NCBI GenBank assembly: GCA_003252385.1
Contig: QKEH01000149.1
Location: forward strand, 1-34,731
Source of the DNA: Bacteroidota bacterium
GTDB lineage: Bacteria > Bacteroidota > Bacteroidia > Bacteroidales > UBA10428
Reading direction: 5' to 3'
DNA: 34,731 nt
Positions 32,816 to 34,731 of the stretch are shown piece after piece (position 1 is the stretch's first letter; each line of letters starts with the position of its first letter). The translations under genes were made by a program, and so were the position numbers. Below the pieces are notes generated by a model. That model made no database searches. It was given only the letters and a program-made list of their open reading frames with translations, and had not been told where the DNA came from.

Positions 32816-32895
32816 TGTGTAAACAGCCTCACTGAACATCCCCTCAAGGGTATCGACCGTTTATGGCGGTATCCCATCACTTCCATATCTACTTA

Positions 32896-33150
32896 CTATC
32901 GTTGGCAATTACCCCGGGCACAGGGACTGTTGGTAAACCAGAAGCCAAAAAAACCACCGATGAGGGCACTCTTAACCCAATCGGCAACCAGCAGCGCGTG
33001 TGCCTGCCTACCTTCGGTAAGGTAAAAGTAAAGTAAACCGGCTGCCATTCCAATACCAATAGCCTTGAGGGTACGCCTGAACTGAGCGGATTGGAACCAA
33101 CGCTTCAACGTTTGGGGCTCCTTTTTTATTTCGAGTTTCTTAAATTCCAT
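32896..33150 (-). CDS. Small inner-membrane protein of unknown function
   Basis: The 84-residue protein begins with a charged N-terminus (MEFKKLEIKKEPQTLKRW) followed by two hydrophobic helices (AIGIGMAAGLLYFYL and SALIGGFFGFWF). The end is NSPCARGNCQR with two Cys residues. No family is recognised. It has its own promoter with a perfect palindrome and is therefore probably not expressed with queF, which ends 53 bp upstream. Confidence 0.65.
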   Translation of the reverse strand: MEFKKLEIKKEPQTLKRWFQSAQFRRTLKAIGIGMAAGLLYFYLTEGRQAHALLVADWVKSALIGGFFGFWFTNSPCARGNCQR

Positions 33151-33156
33151 ACCTAA

Positions 33157-33184
33157 TGTATCTACTTATATAGATACAAAGATA
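33157..33184 (-). promoter_or_regulatory. Promoter and palindromic operator of the small membrane protein
   Basis: The -7 box TATCTTTG (33177-33184, minus strand) matches TAnnTTTG exactly. Directly downstream lies the palindrome TGTATCTA-N6-TAGATACA (33157-33178), which overlaps the last two bases of the box and covers the transcription start, a good place for a repressor. Confidence 0.6.
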
Positions 33185-33203
33185 AGTATTTACCTCGCCC
33201 TTC

Positions 33204-33674
33204 CTAGCGGTTGTTGATATTTTCTTTAACCAGGTCGTAGTGTTGCAAACGAAAACGAGCCATATCCTCATACGGAGTTCCCGGCCTACCATAGTTACAG
33301 TAAGGATCGATGGAAATGCCGCCACGTGGCAGAAACTTTCCGAGCACTTCCATGTAGCGCGGTTCCAGCAGAGCAATTAAATCGTCAAGTATCAGGTTGA
33401 TGCAATCTTCGTGAAAGGCTCCGTGATTGCGAAAACTGAACAAGTATAGTTTCAAGCTTTTACTTTCCACCATCTTCAAATCAGGAATGTAGGAGATAAA
33501 CACAGTGGCAAAATCGGGTTGATTGGTGATGGGGCACAAACTGGTAAATTCCGGACAATTGAATTTAACCCAATAATCGCGTTGCGGGTGTTTGTTCTCA
33601 AAATATTCCAATACGCTGGGAGTATAATGCACAGCATAGGTGGTTTTATTACCCAAATGACTTAAATTCTCCAT
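33204..33674 (-). CDS. queF: NADPH-dependent 7-cyano-7-deazaguanine (preQ0) reductase QueF
   Basis: The 156-residue protein is the short (unimodular) QueF. The active-site Cys47 lies in [16 protein letters not shown] with Asp54, and the NADPH-side motif [21 protein letters not shown] follows. QueF reduces the nitrile preQ0 to preQ1 for queuosine in tRNA. It is encoded 74 bp after queC on the same strand, the enzyme that makes preQ0. The queD and queE genes are not in the window. Confidence 0.95.
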   Translation of the reverse strand: MENLSHLGNKTTYAVHYTPSVLEYFENKHPQRDYWVKFNCPEFTSLCPITNQPDFATVFISYIPDLKMVESKSLKLYLFSFRNHGAFHEDCINLILDDLIALLEPRYMEVLGKFLPRGGISIDPYCNYGRPGTPYEDMARFRLQHYDLVKENINNR

Positions 33675-33748
33675 TCTTCTGCTTTTTTATAAGATCGGGT
33701 CAGGAAGCAGTACTTTCTGCACCACTTCCTTAACCGTATCGTGTCCTT

Positions 33749-34417
33749 TCAGTCGGTTGACCTCTTTTGGTATTCGTCCCAACCTTTTTGGCGAAGCATA
33801 CAGGCAGGACAAGTTCCACACCCATCGCCGGGAATGCCGTTGTAACAGGTCAGGGTCTTCTCTTTAATAATTTGAACCACCCCCAACTGACCGGCCAGTT
33901 GCCAGGTTTGCGCCTTGGTGAGCCACATCAGGGGTGTGTGGATCTCAAAGTCGACCTCCATGGCCAGGCGCAGGGTTTGCTGAGCCGATTGAATAAACTC
34001 GTTGCGGCAATCGGGATAACCGCTATAGTCGGTTTGGCTCACGCCGATAACAATATCGCGAATACCTTTACTTTTGGCATAAATCCCTGCAAAAGTTAAA
34101 AAAAGCAGGTTCCGGCCTTCTACCAGGGTATTGGGCGGATTGCCATCCGGAAGTTTGGTTTCTACGGCAATAGCCGGCGAGGTGAGCGCATTCTTCGAAA
34201 CCGCACTCAGGGTATCGAGCGTCTGAACATAGAACGAAACTCCCGCCTGGTGAGCCAGTTCCGCAGCCAACTCCAATTCCAATTTGTGCCGCTGCCCATA
34301 ATCAAAACCCAGGGCATGCACCTCGCCAAATTTTTGGAGGGCCCAATACAGGCAGGTACCGGAGTCCTGCCCTCCGGAAAGCAATACCAGTGCTTTTCTT
34401 TCAGATTGTTCTTTCAT
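33749..34417 (-). CDS. queC: 7-cyano-7-deazaguanine synthase QueC
   Basis: The 222-residue protein has the PP-loop ATPase motif LLSGGQDSGTC and GFDYGQRHKLE. GVSQTDYSGYPDCR binds the substrate region. The zinc site is CYNG...CGTCPACMLR. QueC converts 7-carboxy-7-deazaguanine to preQ0 with ATP and ammonia. It follows the broken outer-membrane gene by 6 bp and precedes queF. The length is normal. Confidence 0.95.
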   Translation of the reverse strand: MKEQSERKALVLLSGGQDSGTCLYWALQKFGEVHALGFDYGQRHKLELELAAELAHQAGVSFYVQTLDTLSAVSKNALTSPAIAVETKLPDGNPPNTLVEGRNLLFLTFAGIYAKSKGIRDIVIGVSQTDYSGYPDCRNEFIQSAQQTLRLAMEVDFEIHTPLMWLTKAQTWQLAGQLGVVQIIKEKTLTCYNGIPGDGCGTCPACMLRQKGWDEYQKRSTD

Positions 34418-34423
34418 TCGAAC

Positions 34424-34731
34424 TTAAAAATAGAATTTACAGCCCAGCTGAGGAGTTTGAAGGATATAATCTAAAGACAATTGAGAAGCCATTTTATTCC
34501 ATGCCACATCGGCACCGGCCAATATGGTTTCGAGACTAAAACCTGGTGTAATGTAGTAGGTCAGTCCCAATCCTAAACCTAAATTCTAGATTCCGTCTTT
34601 CAAATAGTCAAAATTAAAACCGTAACCTGCATGGGGCTCAAAGTAAAAGGTGAAACGGTCAGCAATATCATTCTCCACCCGAGTGAACACTAACAATGAA
34701 TTGATATGACCTTCATAGAAAGAATTAGTAT
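34424..34731 (-). pseudogene. Outer-membrane barrel protein, 3' part, with in-frame TAG stop
   Basis: One reading frame runs from the right edge to a TAA at 34424-34426 and is broken by a TAG at 34586-34588. Both sides have the same barrel pattern: before the stop FTFYFEPHAGYGFNFDY, after it LGLGLTYYITPGFSLE and the terminal QLGCKFYF, an aromatic C-terminus. The gene begins outside the window. It would be upstream of queC in the same direction with a 6-bp gap. The TAG is either a recent nonsense mutation or a sequence error. Confidence 0.7.

Noticed and set aside
33680-33790. Overlapping frame behind queC reading GRIPKEVNRLKGHDTVKEVV and on to a stop at about 33690
   Set aside because: It looks protein-like, but has no start codon and runs through the queC 3' end in another frame; queC already has normal length. 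Best taken as a shadow of codon use.

Overview
The window looks like a chromosomal segment from an anaerobic or facultatively anaerobic member of the Bacteroidota. Three large secreted proteins end in C-terminal sorting domains of the type IX (Por) secretion system. A TonB-dependent receptor carries the phylum-typical carboxypeptidase-regulatory-like N-terminal domain. The Mrp protein is of the Bacteroidota type. Many genes are preceded by the phylum's -7 promoter box TAnnTTTG. An [FeFe]-hydrogenase-like sensor and an 'orange protein' (ORP)-like gene set, known from Desulfovibrio as anaerobe-specific, support an anaerobic lifestyle. No rRNA, tRNA, CRISPR array or intact transposase was seen.

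Layout. 1-2906 (+): the 3' part of a giant secreted protein built from about 100-residue repeats, with a frameshift near base 500 and a good terminator. 3261-13167 (-): thirteen recognisable genes, all on one strand. In transcription order they are a DUF134 regulator, a NifX-like protein, DUF5320, a second NifX-like protein, two ferredoxin-containing MinD ATPases, a short Mrp ATPase, a TonB-dependent receptor, FabH, a flavin split-barrel protein, a hotdog thioesterase, a COG1237 metallo-hydrolase and a truncated TrmO/TsaA. The set opens with a promoter that carries two identical GAGAATATTCTC palindromes. 13847-17460 (+): an alpha/beta hydrolase, a helical-repeat protein, and a soluble chemoreceptor-like protein that carries ferredoxins, a complete set of H-cluster cysteines and a chemotaxis signalling tip. 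17461-19020: an AT-rich patch with a long inverted repeat and a cytochrome c/outer-membrane protein pair. 19198-20019 (-): larE. 20246-23688 (+): two secreted sorting-domain proteins. 23759-25979 (-): a Tat-exported GMC oxidoreductase pair. 26326-30801: a cold-shock protein, a SiaC-like phosphoprotein and, divergently, a TPR/membrane/PP2C phosphatase, separated by a MITE-like element. 30873-34731: a lipoprotein, cvfB, two small genes, the queuosine genes queF and queC, and a broken outer-membrane gene.

How the genes work together. The 8.9-13.2 kb block resembles the Desulfovibrio vulgaris ORP complex: two MinD-type Fe-S ATPases, an Mrp ATPase and a NifX-fold metallocluster protein. Here it seems to be under a DUF134 regulator instead of a sigma-54 activator, and it sits next to a TonB-dependent receptor and a COG1237 hydrolase. 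The SiaC-like protein and the PP2C phosphatase probably form a partner-switching pair. The sensor hydrogenase would connect H2 or redox state to chemotaxis proteins encoded elsewhere. Three genes in the window are broken (frameshift, truncation, nonsense), which points either to decay or to residual sequence errors.
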